From Bacteroidales bacterium (GTDB lineage: Bacteria; Bacteroidota; Bacteroidia; Bacteroidales; UBA932), in assembly GCA_024402115.1 (NCBI GenBank), contig JAKSJQ010000024.1:1-30886 (forward strand): a stretch of DNA of 30,886 bases, written 5' to 3'. Shown here piece after piece: positions 8,171-15,669 of the stretch; the first letter of the stretch is position 1, and each line of letters begins with the position of its first letter. The notes below the pieces were generated by a model. That model searched no databases. It was not told where the DNA came from and saw only the letters and a list, made by a program, of their open reading frames with translations. Both the position numbers and the translations under genes were made by a program.

Positions 8171-8224
8171 TTTGACGGAAAATGTCTACTTTTGTCCTTA
8201 TGGAGAGAGGTAGACATTTTTCTT
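8171..8224 (+). promoter_or_regulatory. Inverted repeat overlapping a -7 promoter box
   Basis: A perfect 11-bp inverted repeat (AAAATGTCTAC, 8179-8189; GTAGACATTTT, 8210-8220) with a 20-nt loop and a T-rich tail follows gltB and could terminate the operon. A perfect -7 box (TACTTTTG, 8187-8194) starts inside the left arm and would drive the cytochrome c assembly gene from about 8201. A TTTG lies at 8171-8174, but the 12-bp gap is too short for a normal -33 element. The same bases may serve as an end signal for one gene and a start signal for the next. Confidence 0.6.
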
Positions 8225-8250
8225 TCCATGCAATTCTTTAGACTGGACTT

Positions 8251-9471
8251 ATGGTAGACCTTCAGATATTTGCATCACCGCTGTCGCTCATTCTCGCAGC
8301 CGCTTTTCTGATTGCCGTCGTAGTCTTCGGGCTTCGCGCTGATTCTTCGCGCATCGCTCGCTTCGCGACCAACATGTGGACGGCAGTCGTGCTGATGCTC
8401 TCAACCCTCGTGCTGATGGCAGTGGAGGGCACCTGGGGCATTCCTTTGCACCGCAGCTGGCCTTTCGTCGTGATAGTGCTCCTGCTGAGCTTCTCACTCG
8501 GTCTTACGGCATACAAGGACATACGGAAGAAGTCCATCACTGCGGCCTTGAGCCATACCGGACTGTTTCTCATCCTTTTCGGTGGACTTTTCGGAGCGCC
8601 GGACGTGTTGGATTCCCAGATGGTGGTGAGCAAGGATGAACCTACGAACATCGCGTACATGGCGAATGGAGAGATTGTTCCTCTGCCGTTCGAAGTGCAG
8701 CTCAAGGACTTCACGATAGACTATTACGAGAACGGAACCAGCCCGAAGCAGTATACGAGCACGCTGACGGTGGGAGGAAAGGAACTCCGCACGAGCGTGA
8801 ACCATCCGTCGGGCTACAAGGGCTACCGTTTCTACCAGTCCGACTACGATAGGTATGAGCAGCAGTACAGCATAATCAAGGTGGTTCGCGATCCGTGGCT
8901 GCCGCTGGTGTTCCTTGGCATGGCTATCCTGGCTCTTGCAGCCATCCTCGAGGTCCGCAGGGCATGGCATAGCAAGGCCGTACTTCCGGTGGTGATAGTC
9001 CTTGCGGGTATCTTCGCATCGATTTCGGTGGCTCGCATCAGCTTCGGAACCCTCATGCCTGCGCTTCGCAGCCTGTGGTTCATCCCGCATGTGATAATCT
9101 ATATGCTGGCATATTCGGTGCTGGCGATCTCGCTTCTGAGCGGCATTCTTTCCCGCTATGTGAAGAGGATTCCGTCCGAGCTCTCGGGCAAGCTGCTCGT
9201 CACAGCGTCGTCACTGCTTCTGATAGGAATGCTCTGCGGCGCAGCTTGGGCAAAGGCTGCATGGGGTCAGTACTGGACCTGGGACGCTAAGGAAAACTGG
9301 GCTGCAGTGACATGGATGCTCACCCTCGTGGGTACGCACATCCCTCGCAGGAAGAACGATATCGCAGTCATCGTAGCAATACTGGTGTCCTTCCTCGCGA
9401 TGCAGATAACCTGGTACGGAGTCAATTACCTCCCGTCATCCCAGAATAGCCTCCACACTTACAACAAGTAG
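8251..9471 (+). CDS. ccsA: Cytochrome c biogenesis protein, ResB/CcsA fusion
   Basis: This 406-aa integral membrane protein joins a shortened ResB-like part (about residues 1-235: four N-terminal spans, a periplasmic beta-rich loop around 115-205 and a further span) to a CcsA/ResC part (about 240-406). The CcsA half has the heme-handling WWD-type motif WGQYWTWDAKENW (residues 338-350). The protein belongs to System II, which carries heme across the membrane and attaches it to apocytochromes c. The fusion is common in Bacteroidota, often beside the nitrite reductase nrfHA, which is not seen here. The gene has its own -7 box and is convergent with nadE, with only 9 bp between the stop codons. 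Confidence 0.88.
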   Translation: MVDLQIFASPLSLILAAAFLIAVVVFGLRADSSRIARFATNMWTAVVLMLSTLVLMAVEGTWGIPLHRSWPFVVIVLLLSFSLGLTAYKDIRKKSITAALSHTGLFLILFGGLFGAPDVLDSQMVVSKDEPTNIAYMANGEIVPLPFEVQLKDFTIDYYENGTSPKQYTSTLTVGGKELRTSVNHPSGYKGYRFYQSDYDRYEQQYSIIKVVRDPWLPLVFLGMAILALAAILEVRRAWHSKAVLPVVIVLAGIFASISVARISFGTLMPALRSLWFIPHVIIYMLAYSVLAISLLSGILSRYVKRIPSELSGKLLVTASSLLLIGMLCGAAWAKAAWGQYWTWDAKENWAAVTWMLTLVGTHIPRRKNDIAVIVAILVSFLAMQITWYGVNYLPSSQNSLHTYNK

Positions 9472-9480
9472 CTGACGGGC

Positions 9481-10257
9481 CTAGTTCAGGAATTTGAATG
9501 AAGGCATAGGCAGGAGCTTATGCAGGTTTGCCTTGTGCATACGGTCGATCTTCTCGACCTTTGGACCTTCTTCAGGATTGTCATGCACATATCCCTCAGG
9601 AGCCTTTCCTGTGCGGATATAGATATCCAGCTCAGCATATGAGAATCCAATCTTCTCCTCGTCAGGACAGCTGTGAGGGAGGCCGTCGTCCGGAGTCTTG
9701 TGTACCCATGCGTAAGGGACGCCGAGATAGTCTCCGATGGCGAGCACCTCGGTCACGGTGAGGTTTGCGAAAACGGAGAAGTCTCCTGCTCCGTCGCCGA
9801 ACTTCGTGGCGTATCCGATATAGTCCTCAGAAAGGTTGCAGGTGTTGACAACGCGCGAGTTGTTGGTCTGACCGATGGCGTAGAGCGTGGTCATGCGCAC
9901 GCGCGGAGGAATGTTCATGATGCTGGCCTTGCTGAGTTCCTCGCCAGCCTCCGCGATGGCCTCGAGAAGGCCGTCACATGCCTTTCCTATGTTGACTGTA
10001 TACATCTTCATACCGAGATAATCACAGATCTTGTCGGCGTCGTTGAGGGACTGGGATCCCTGAGGCATGGATACGCCTATGACTCTGTCCGGGCCGAGTG
10101 CCCTGCACAGTATTGCCGCCGCGACGGTCGAGTCCTTTCCTCCGCTCATGCCGAGAATCGCCGTGCTGGCAGGACCGGCCTGCTCGAAATAATCCTTAAC
10201 CCACTGGATGAGTTCTTCCGCAGTCTTGGCTGCGTCAAATGTGTACGAAGTGTCCAT
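9481..10257 (-). CDS. nadE: Ammonia-dependent NAD+ synthetase
   Basis: This 258-aa protein is the size of the ammonia-using NadE form and lacks the glutaminase/nitrilase domain of the long form. It adenylates and amidates nicotinic acid adenine dinucleotide to NAD+, the last step of NAD synthesis. The PP-loop GMSGGKDS (residues 36-43) binds ATP. Further family features are NTCNLSEDYIGYATKFGDGAGDFS and the C-terminal MHKANLHKL segment. The ATG at 10255-10257 lies 30 nt from a perfect -7 box on the minus strand, which supports the start. As it uses free ammonia it is functionally linked to the nearby Amt unit, but it is transcribed separately. Confidence 0.95.
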   Translation of the reverse strand: MDTSYTFDAAKTAEELIQWVKDYFEQAGPASTAILGMSGGKDSTVAAAILCRALGPDRVIGVSMPQGSQSLNDADKICDYLGMKMYTVNIGKACDGLLEAIAEAGEELSKASIMNIPPRVRMTTLYAIGQTNNSRVVNTCNLSEDYIGYATKFGDGAGDFSVFANLTVTEVLAIGDYLGVPYAWVHKTPDDGLPHSCPDEEKIGFSYAELDIYIRTGKAPEGYVHDNPEEGPKVEKIDRMHKANLHKLLPMPSFKFLN

Positions 10258-10287
10258 CGTGAATTCTTTGAAGTCTATCTAATTTTT

Positions 10288-10314
10288 CAAATATACAAGT
10301 TTTTTCTATCTTTG
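10288..10314. promoter_or_regulatory. Divergent promoters: nadE (-) and DUF4491 gene (+)
   Basis: Two perfect -7 boxes face away from each other: TATATTTG on the minus strand (10288-10295) for nadE and TATCTTTG on the plus strand (10307-10314) for the DUF4491 gene. Neither has a good TTTG at the -33 position. They are 11 bp apart, so the two polymerases probably compete for the site. Confidence 0.7.
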
Positions 10315-10372
10315 CAGCCCCGTTTCGGCGGGTAATCAATTCAAAGATCATCACAGAGTCCAAAATCAATAA

Positions 10373-10663
10373 ATGAACTGGTCAGGAATCATACTCGGAG
10401 CAGCTGCCTTTCTTCTGATAGGTGTCTTCCATCCTATTGTAATCAAGGCGGAATATCACTTCGGTAAGGAATGCTGGTGGTTCTTCGCCATCATAGGCGT
10501 CGGATTCTGCGTGGCTTCTTTCCTCGTGGCAAATCTTGTCCTCGCGTCGGTGCTCGGCGTTGCCGGCTTCAGCTGCTTCTGGTCCATCTACGAACTCGTG
10601 CAGCAGGAGCAGCGCGTAAAAAAGGGTTGGTTCCCGACCAACCCCAAGAGAAAGAAAAACTAG
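10373..10663 (+). CDS. DUF4491 family small membrane protein
   Basis: This 96-aa protein has three hydrophobic spans (about residues 5-24, 35-53 and 55-72) and a basic C-terminal tail. Conserved-looking blocks are GVFHPIVIKAEYHFG, CWWFF, GFSCFWSIYELVQQEQRVKKGWFP. This matches what I recall of DUF4491, a Bacteroidota family without known function. A close paralog lies at 30067-30366 in the same window. The stop codon overlaps that of the convergent downstream gene. The start gives a 5' UTR of about 50 nt from the -7 box at 10307. Confidence 0.85.
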   Translation: MNWSGIILGAAAFLLIGVFHPIVIKAEYHFGKECWWFFAIIGVGFCVASFLVANLVLASVLGVAGFSCFWSIYELVQQEQRVKKGWFPTNPKRKKN

Positions 10664-11736
10664 TGCTTTCCCTTTATCTGATGATAGTGTAGAGCGATTC
10701 CCAGCGAGAAGCTGACGCTAGGTGAGAATCCACCGGTCGCCTGATTGAAAATCTGATCAGTATATATTCTGGCATGGATAGGGCAAGACAAGTAATGTGG
10801 CTTGCCCTTTCCCATATATGTGGTCTTGTGTGCCTCGTAAGAGAAACCGATTCCCTCGCTTACGACATAGGCCCTGATCGGCGCTGGCTCGTATGCAATT
10901 GTTTCAGGGAAGAAGTCATCGGCAGGCTGAACCACGACGGTCTTGCAGAAGTTCCAGCATTCGGTACCGAAACCTACGTAAGGATAGATGCTGAAGCCAT
11001 TCCTTTCGAAGGCGACGTATCCGAGATCCAGCATTGCAGAATGGAAAGGTACGCGGGAGTTGGTTCCTGTCATGCTGTACTTTTCAGGGCTGACGAACCA
11101 CAGCATTGAAGATATGACGCTCTCGAAGCCCTCCGGACCGCCTCCAATATAAGGACTTCCTTCCTTGATCTTGCCTGAGCCGAATATCAGTGACGGCCTT
11201 ACTATGAACTTTCCGAATATGAAGGACATGTCAAGGGTAGCGCCCATGACCATCTGCGTGTAGTCCGATATGAAACCGAGCGGCATGTGGTTGGTCTCGT
11301 GAAGACCGACCTCGAGGCCGAAAAGCGCCTTCTTCCACTTGAGCGCAGCCGGGTCGAAGCTGTCTGCTCCTACGACAGGGTAGCTGTCCGTTCCTTCCTG
11401 GATTCTCTTCCTGTGGTCGGCGAGCTGCATCGCATAATAGGTCTGCAGCTCATGGAATCCATGTTTTCCGAGCTGGAGGCTGTCCCTCATCATGCGTCCG
11501 TAGTACTCGCCCAGCGCAAGCGATTCCTTGGACAGGGTGCCTGCACTTCCCGGTACCTGTATGGTCTTCACGTCGGTATAGCGTCTCTTCTCACCCTTGA
11601 GCTTGATGGTCTTGGATTCCAACACCCAGGTCATTGATGCGTCGGTGGAATCAGCTGCCGGAGTGATGGCAAATGCGTCTGACGAATTTGCGGCGAAGAG
11701 TATTGCAAGCGTTGCGAGAAAGATAGTTCTTTTCAT
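10660..11736 (-). CDS. Exported protein of unknown function, possible outer-membrane barrel
   Basis: This 358-aa protein has a signal peptide (MKRTIFLATLAILFAANSSDAFA, about 23 residues). A mature N-terminal region (25-125) contains a beta segment followed by charged helix (ESLALGEYYGRMMRDSLQLG region). From about residue 135 to the end there are alternating hydrophobic and polar strands with many Gly and aromatic residues, such as FIFGKFIVRPSLIFGSGKI and GFSIYPYVGFGTECW. The last residues (SFSLGIALHYHQIKGKH) resemble a final barrel strand but extend past the aromatic. This suggests an outer-membrane beta-barrel. I do not recognise a named family. The gene has its own -7 box, and its stop overlaps the DUF4491 stop. 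Confidence 0.75.
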   Translation of the reverse strand: MKRTIFLATLAILFAANSSDAFAITPAADSTDASMTWVLESKTIKLKGEKRRYTDVKTIQVPGSAGTLSKESLALGEYYGRMMRDSLQLGKHGFHELQTYYAMQLADHRKRIQEGTDSYPVVGADSFDPAALKWKKALFGLEVGLHETNHMPLGFISDYTQMVMGATLDMSFIFGKFIVRPSLIFGSGKIKEGSPYIGGGPEGFESVISSMLWFVSPEKYSMTGTNSRVPFHSAMLDLGYVAFERNGFSIYPYVGFGTECWNFCKTVVVQPADDFFPETIAYEPAPIRAYVVSEGIGFSYEAHKTTYMGKGKPHYLSCPIHARIYTDQIFNQATGGFSPSVSFSLGIALHYHQIKGKH

Positions 11737-11755
11737 AATGGAGAGGATTATGTCT

Positions 11756-11763
11756 CAAATATA
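11756..11763 (-). promoter_or_regulatory. -7 box of the exported-protein gene
   Basis: TATATTTG on the minus strand is a perfect TAnnTTTG box ending 19 nt before the ATG at 11736. No TTTG is seen at the -33 position. Confidence 0.6.
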
Positions 11764-11787
11764 GACAAAAATTGTCATAAAACAGCC

Positions 11788-11821
11788 AAGACCCTTGACA
11801 CATCACGTGGCAAGGGTCTTG
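11788..11821 (-). terminator. Terminator of the minus-strand carboxylesterase
   Basis: A 10-bp perfect stem (AAGACCCTTG, 11788-11797; CAAGGGTCTT, 11811-11820), extendable by one pair, lies 35 nt past the stop codon of the esterase at 11856. The minus-strand tail (GGCTGTTTTATG) is only moderately T-rich, so strength is uncertain. Confidence 0.6.
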
Positions 11822-11855
11822 ATGACCAAATTTTTTAATAACACTATAATGATGG

Positions 11856-13463
11856 CTAGTTTGCCAGACGTACAAGTTCCTCGTCGTGGTTGTAGCGGAC
11901 TTCGCACTTGTTGTCGAAGATCATGGTCGCACCTCTTTCGTCGTAGTGGTCCCACTTTGGAAGTCCCTTGGCATTAGGGTCTCCTGTCTTGATGAACGCG
12001 ATCCACGCATTTGTGATCTTGTCCTCGAGCTCGTAGGCTTCCTTGGTCGCACCGGTCATCTCCCTCTGGAGCTTGACGTTGTTGAACATGAAAGGAAGCT
12101 CCATGCCGTGGCATGCTCCGAGTGCGCCGTTTGCGACTGGTGACTGCCATGTGAAGAGATATACATAAGCCTTCGCACCACCCTGCTCATTCTTGATCCT
12201 AGCCTGCTCGAGAGCCCTTCCGCGGGCACCGAACTCGCTGTAGAGCATAGACTTGTCAGGCTGACCAGGGTATACCTTGTCATATTCTGCGATGAATGCC
12301 TCGGCCTTCTCTGCGCCGAGCTTCCTGCTTAGAAGCTCCTTTACCTCAGCTGCAGAGTGCTCCACGTCGTTCGCGTATGTGAACTCATTGAGGTTGGTTC
12401 CGATGAGCATAGGTACGTCCTTGCTGATCTCAGGGGCACCGTTTGCGAAAGGCTGCTGGCAGATGATCTCGCCGTCCTCCACGCAGCCGAAGCTGTAACG
12501 GCCGAAGAGAGGACCGTTTCCGCCGGCCTCGGCGATGCAGCGGGCAAGAGCCCTGTCACCTGCGGCGACGACTTCTGCATACGGGATGTCTGCAGCCTTG
12601 TCCATGGTCTCAGGGGTGAGTCCCATCTCCTCCACGGTATAGAGACCGAGCTTCTGGGCATCAGCCTTGGCACCTGCGGTGAGAATGGTTCCCGACTGCA
12701 CGACTGCACGGTGATAGAGACCTGTCGCAGACGGCATTGCCATCACGTTTGACACCTTCATTCCGCCGCCTGACTGGCCTGCGATGGTCACGCAGCCTGG
12801 GTCACCTCCGAACTGGGCGATGTTCTTGTTGATCCACTCGAGGGATTTCACGAGATCCTGCTGTCCGAGGTTGACGGACTGTGAGTATTTGCCACCGAGA
12901 GCGGTGAGGTCGATGTAACCGAGCACGTTGAGACGATGGTTGAGGGTGACGACTACGATGTCGCCCTTCTCTGCGAGAGAACGTCCTTCATAGCAAGGAA
13001 GGTCGATTCCTGAGCCGCCGGCATAACCGCCACCGTGGAACCATACGAACACAGGACGTTTCTTTCCGTCGTTGATGCCTGGGGTCCAGACGTTGAGAAC
13101 GAGGCAGTTCTCCTCGTCCTGAGCTTCCATGTTGAACTGGAAACCGAAGTTGTAGTCTGTCTTAGGCGAATTGTCATACACGAGCGTACCGTTCTGTGGC
13201 GCCTTCGGACCGTAGACCTTGCACTGGCGTATGTCGATCCATGTGTCTGGATCCTGAGGAGGCATGAATCTTTCGGCCTTTGCATAAGGAATGCCCTTGA
13301 AAGTGTAGATGCCGTCGTCGAGATAGCCCTCGACCATGCCAGATGCAGTGCGTACGGCAGTCTCTCTCTCATTTGAGATAATAGGGCCTGTCTTCACTAC
13401 TGAATTCTGGCAGCAACCTGCCAACAGCAGCAGAGAAGCGATGAGGATGGAATAGTATTTCAT
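11856..13463 (-). CDS. Type-B carboxylesterase lipoprotein
   Basis: This 535-aa alpha/beta hydrolase of the COesterase family is anchored by a lipoprotein signal (LLLLAGC, lipid Cys17). The oxyanion segment HGGG is at 143-146. The nucleophile elbow is GQSGG with Ser231, a variant of the usual GESAGG. The catalytic His is probably in GACHGMELPF in the C-terminal third. Such enzymes hydrolyse carboxylic esters; in plant-degrading Bacteroidota they may remove acyl decorations from hemicellulose, but the substrate cannot be read from sequence. It is divergent from a second member of the family at 13670, with 206 bp between them holding promoters for both. Confidence 0.9.
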   Translation of the reverse strand: MKYYSILIASLLLLAGCCQNSVVKTGPIISNERETAVRTASGMVEGYLDDGIYTFKGIPYAKAERFMPPQDPDTWIDIRQCKVYGPKAPQNGTLVYDNSPKTDYNFGFQFNMEAQDEENCLVLNVWTPGINDGKKRPVFVWFHGGGYAGGSGIDLPCYEGRSLAEKGDIVVVTLNHRLNVLGYIDLTALGGKYSQSVNLGQQDLVKSLEWINKNIAQFGGDPGCVTIAGQSGGGMKVSNVMAMPSATGLYHRAVVQSGTILTAGAKADAQKLGLYTVEEMGLTPETMDKAADIPYAEVVAAGDRALARCIAEAGGNGPLFGRYSFGCVEDGEIICQQPFANGAPEISKDVPMLIGTNLNEFTYANDVEHSAAEVKELLSRKLGAEKAEAFIAEYDKVYPGQPDKSMLYSEFGARGRALEQARIKNEQGGAKAYVYLFTWQSPVANGALGACHGMELPFMFNNVKLQREMTGATKEAYELEDKITNAWIAFIKTGDPNAKGLPKWDHYDERGATMIFDNKCEVRYNHDEELVRLAN

Positions 13464-13499
13464 TTCGTTTTGATTTGATTATCAGTCCGTGATTTTTAA

Positions 13500-13530
13500 C
13501 GAAGTTATTTCAAGCTTCAGAGATTGCAAA
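13500..13530 (-). promoter_or_regulatory. Promoter of the minus-strand carboxylesterase
   Basis: On the minus strand a TTTG -33 element (13527-13530) is followed after 19 bp by TAACTTCG (13500-13507), one mismatch from TAnnTTTG. Spacing is ideal for the Bacteroidota consensus. Expected 5' UTR is about 30 nt. Confidence 0.55.
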
Positions 13531-13634
13531 CACCTGTGCCGAAATAAGAAAAATTCCCCACTAAAATAGCAGATTAATACACTGGAAAACGCTTGCGGGA
13601 GGGGGACTGGTGGAATTATTTTTGAATAAATATG

Positions 13635-13642
13635 TAACTTTG
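13635..13642 (+). promoter_or_regulatory. -7 box of the plus-strand carboxylesterase
   Basis: TAACTTTG is a perfect -7 box 27 nt upstream of the ATG at 13670. The nearest TTTG (13621-13624) is too close to act as a normal -33 element. Confidence 0.6.
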
Positions 13643-13669
13643 ACTCGAAATATTTGATACTTCATCATC

Positions 13670-15226
13670 ATGCGCAAACTTCTTTTCGCGGGCATCGCGC
13701 TCGCATCGCTGCTCTGCTCATGCGCGGGCAACGAAATCACCGATCAGGTGAAGGTGACCGGTGGTACCATCCAGGGTACACTCACCGAGACCATGGCAAT
13801 CTATAAGGGTATTCCATTCGCAGCGCCTCCTGTGGGTGAACTCCGTTGGAAGGCTCCTCAGCCAGTGATTCCATGGGAGGGCATCCTCGAGACAAATGAA
13901 TTTGCACCTGCCGCAATGCAGGGTGGCAACAGCAACTGCAGCGAGGACTGTCTCTACCTCAATGTATGGACTCCGGCGAAGACCACCAAGGACAAGCTTC
14001 CGGTGTTCGTTTGGATCTATGGCGGCGGCTTCGCCGGTGGAGCAACCTCTGATCCTCTCTTCGACGGCGAGGTGTTCGCTGAGAACGGCGTCGTATATGC
14101 AAGCATCCCTTATCGCCTCGGCAAGCTTGGCTTTATGGCTCACCCTGAGCTTAGCGCGGAGGATGAGCACCATGTATCAGGAAACTACGGTATCCTCGAC
14201 CTCGTGGCTGCGCTTCAGTGGATCCACAACAATATCGAGAAGTTCGGTGGCGACCCATCGAAGGTCACCATCTTCGGAGAGTCTGCCGGCGGTATCGCAG
14301 TCAGCATGCTCTGTGCATCTCCTCTCACCAAGGGCCTTATCTCAGGTGCAATCTCCGAGAGCGGCGGATCCTTCGGCCCAGCACGCCCTACGACCTATCC
14401 AGGCGAGAATATGCGCCTTCTCAAGGATGCAGAGCAGGATGGTCTCGGAATCATGGAAGACCTCGGCTGCTCATCTCTCGAGGAACTCAGGGCTCTCCCT
14501 GCAGAGAAGCTCATGTCAAGAGGCCTGACTCCTGGCGGCGGCTGGCCAATCGTTGATGGCTATGTCATTCCGGACGACCAGTATAAGATGTACGAGGCTG
14601 GCAACTATAACGACATCCCAGTGCTCATCGGTTACAACTCTGACGAGGGAGCAAGCTTCGGTGGAGCAAGCAATCCTCAGGACCATATCGCAAGCGTCCA
14701 GGAGCGTTACGGCAAGTTCGCAGACGCTCTCCTCGAGGTCTATCCTGTGACTGAGAACGCAGTGCCTAAGTCAGCACGCGACCTCATGCGTGACGCTGCC
14801 TTTGGATGGCAGACTTGGGCATGGGCAAGGCTCCAGACCGAGACCGGCCATTCTCCAGCATATCTCTATTACTTCGACCAGCACCCAGAGTATCCTGAGG
14901 ATTCTCCAAGGGCAGGTTACGGTTCTCCTCATGGCAGCGAGATGGAATACGTGTTCCATAAGCTCAATCCTATGAAGTCTAGGGACGAGATCGAGAAGAC
15001 CCTCGAGGACCAGATCTTCCGTTACTGGATCAACTTCGCGAAGTACGGCAACCCTAACGGCGAGGGCCTCCCTCAGTGGGATGCATTCTCTGTGGCAAAG
15101 CAGACCATGCTCCTCAAGGGCATCGAGTCTCGAATGATCGACGTGCCTAGCGAGGATGCGATGTGGGTACTCGACTCATACTTCCAGTGGAGAAGGACCC
15201 CGGAAGGAGCCGAGTGGGCCAAGTAA
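13670..15226 (+). CDS. Type-B carboxylesterase lipoprotein
   Basis: This 518-aa COesterase-family alpha/beta hydrolase has a short lipoprotein signal (about 18 residues, SLLCSC, lipid Cys probably 18). The nucleophile elbow GESAGG is canonical, with Ser205. The oxyanion loop reads YGGG (117-120) instead of HGGG. The catalytic His is probably in GSPHGSEMEYVF (around 420-430). The gene is divergent from the carboxylesterase at 11856-13463. They share the fold but differ in length and in both active-site motifs, so different substrates are likely. A terminator follows 24 nt after the stop. Confidence 0.92.
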   Translation: MRKLLFAGIALASLLCSCAGNEITDQVKVTGGTIQGTLTETMAIYKGIPFAAPPVGELRWKAPQPVIPWEGILETNEFAPAAMQGGNSNCSEDCLYLNVWTPAKTTKDKLPVFVWIYGGGFAGGATSDPLFDGEVFAENGVVYASIPYRLGKLGFMAHPELSAEDEHHVSGNYGILDLVAALQWIHNNIEKFGGDPSKVTIFGESAGGIAVSMLCASPLTKGLISGAISESGGSFGPARPTTYPGENMRLLKDAEQDGLGIMEDLGCSSLEELRALPAEKLMSRGLTPGGGWPIVDGYVIPDDQYKMYEAGNYNDIPVLIGYNSDEGASFGGASNPQDHIASVQERYGKFADALLEVYPVTENAVPKSARDLMRDAAFGWQTWAWARLQTETGHSPAYLYYFDQHPEYPEDSPRAGYGSPHGSEMEYVFHKLNPMKSRDEIEKTLEDQIFRYWINFAKYGNPNGEGLPQWDAFSVAKQTMLLKGIESRMIDVPSEDAMWVLDSYFQWRRTPEGAEWAK

Positions 15227-15250
15227 TCACGGCTTTTCATGACATGCAGA

Positions 15251-15279
15251 GGGCTCGACATTAACGTCGGGCCCTTTTT
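15251..15279 (+). terminator. Terminator of the plus-strand carboxylesterase
   Basis: A 9-bp stem (GGGCTCGAC, 15251-15259; GTCGGGCCC, 15266-15274; one G-T pair) with an ATTAAC loop and a TTTTT tail. Confidence 0.88.
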
Positions 15280-15291
15280 ACTTTTTGTCAG

Positions 15292-15299
15292 TAAATTTG
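15292..15299 (+). promoter_or_regulatory. -7 box of the chorismate mutase-aldolase operon
   Basis: TAAATTTG is a perfect -7 box 57 nt before the ATG at 15357. It rules out the upstream TTG codon at 15285 as a start, because that codon would not be in the transcript. Confidence 0.6.
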
Positions 15300-15356
15300 C
15301 TTTTTGGGCGAAAGCTCCGTACCTTCACGACTCATTTCCCCAAAACGAACTGCGCA

Positions 15357-15668
15357 ATGCTTGAAATCAACGACAGATTACCTTCTGAATGCACCAACAT
15401 TTCTGAGGTGCGAAACGAAATCGACAATATCGACAAGGTTATCATCCGCCTTCTGAGCGAGCGCTTCGAATATGTGAAGGAAGTGGTGAAATACAAGGAG
15501 AAGACCGCCAGCAGCGTAGAGGCTTCGGACAGACGCAATGCTGCCATCAGCGACCGCCGCAAGTGGGCAGAGGAGGCCGGACTTGATCCCGACGTGGTAG
15601 AGGAACTCTACGACAGGCTTATCCGCTATTTCATCGAGGAAGAAAAGAAAATAATGAACTTAATATAA
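15357..15668 (+). CDS. PchB-like chorismate mutase (AroQ fold)
   Basis: This 103-aa all-helical protein is the size of a stand-alone AroQ-fold chorismate mutase. It has the family pattern VRNEIDNIDKVIIRLLSER, then YVKEVVKYKE with the active-site Lys, the SDRR segment, and RKWAEEAGLDPDVVEELYDRLIRYFIEEE. The last block closely resembles isochorismate-pyruvate lyase PchB (RARWAEENGLD..FVEGLF). It could therefore rearrange chorismate to prephenate, or cleave isochorismate to salicylate and pyruvate; no isochorismate synthase is seen here. It is 1 nt upstream of a DRE-TIM aldolase gene, so the two are probably co-translated and may act in one pathway. Confidence 0.85.
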   Translation: MLEINDRLPSECTNISEVRNEIDNIDKVIIRLLSERFEYVKEVVKYKEKTASSVEASDRRNAAISDRRKWAEEAGLDPDVVEELYDRLIRYFIEEEKKIMNLI

Positions 15669-15669
15669 T

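Noticed and set aside
6847..8229. 460-codon open frame on the minus strand opposite gltB
   Set aside because: It lies antisense to conserved FMN-domain and GXGXG-domain sequence and has no recognisable motif.
15285..15356. N-terminal extension of the chorismate mutase from a TTG start
   Set aside because: The extension begins upstream of the -7 box at 15292-15299, and the ATG at 15357 gives the normal family length.
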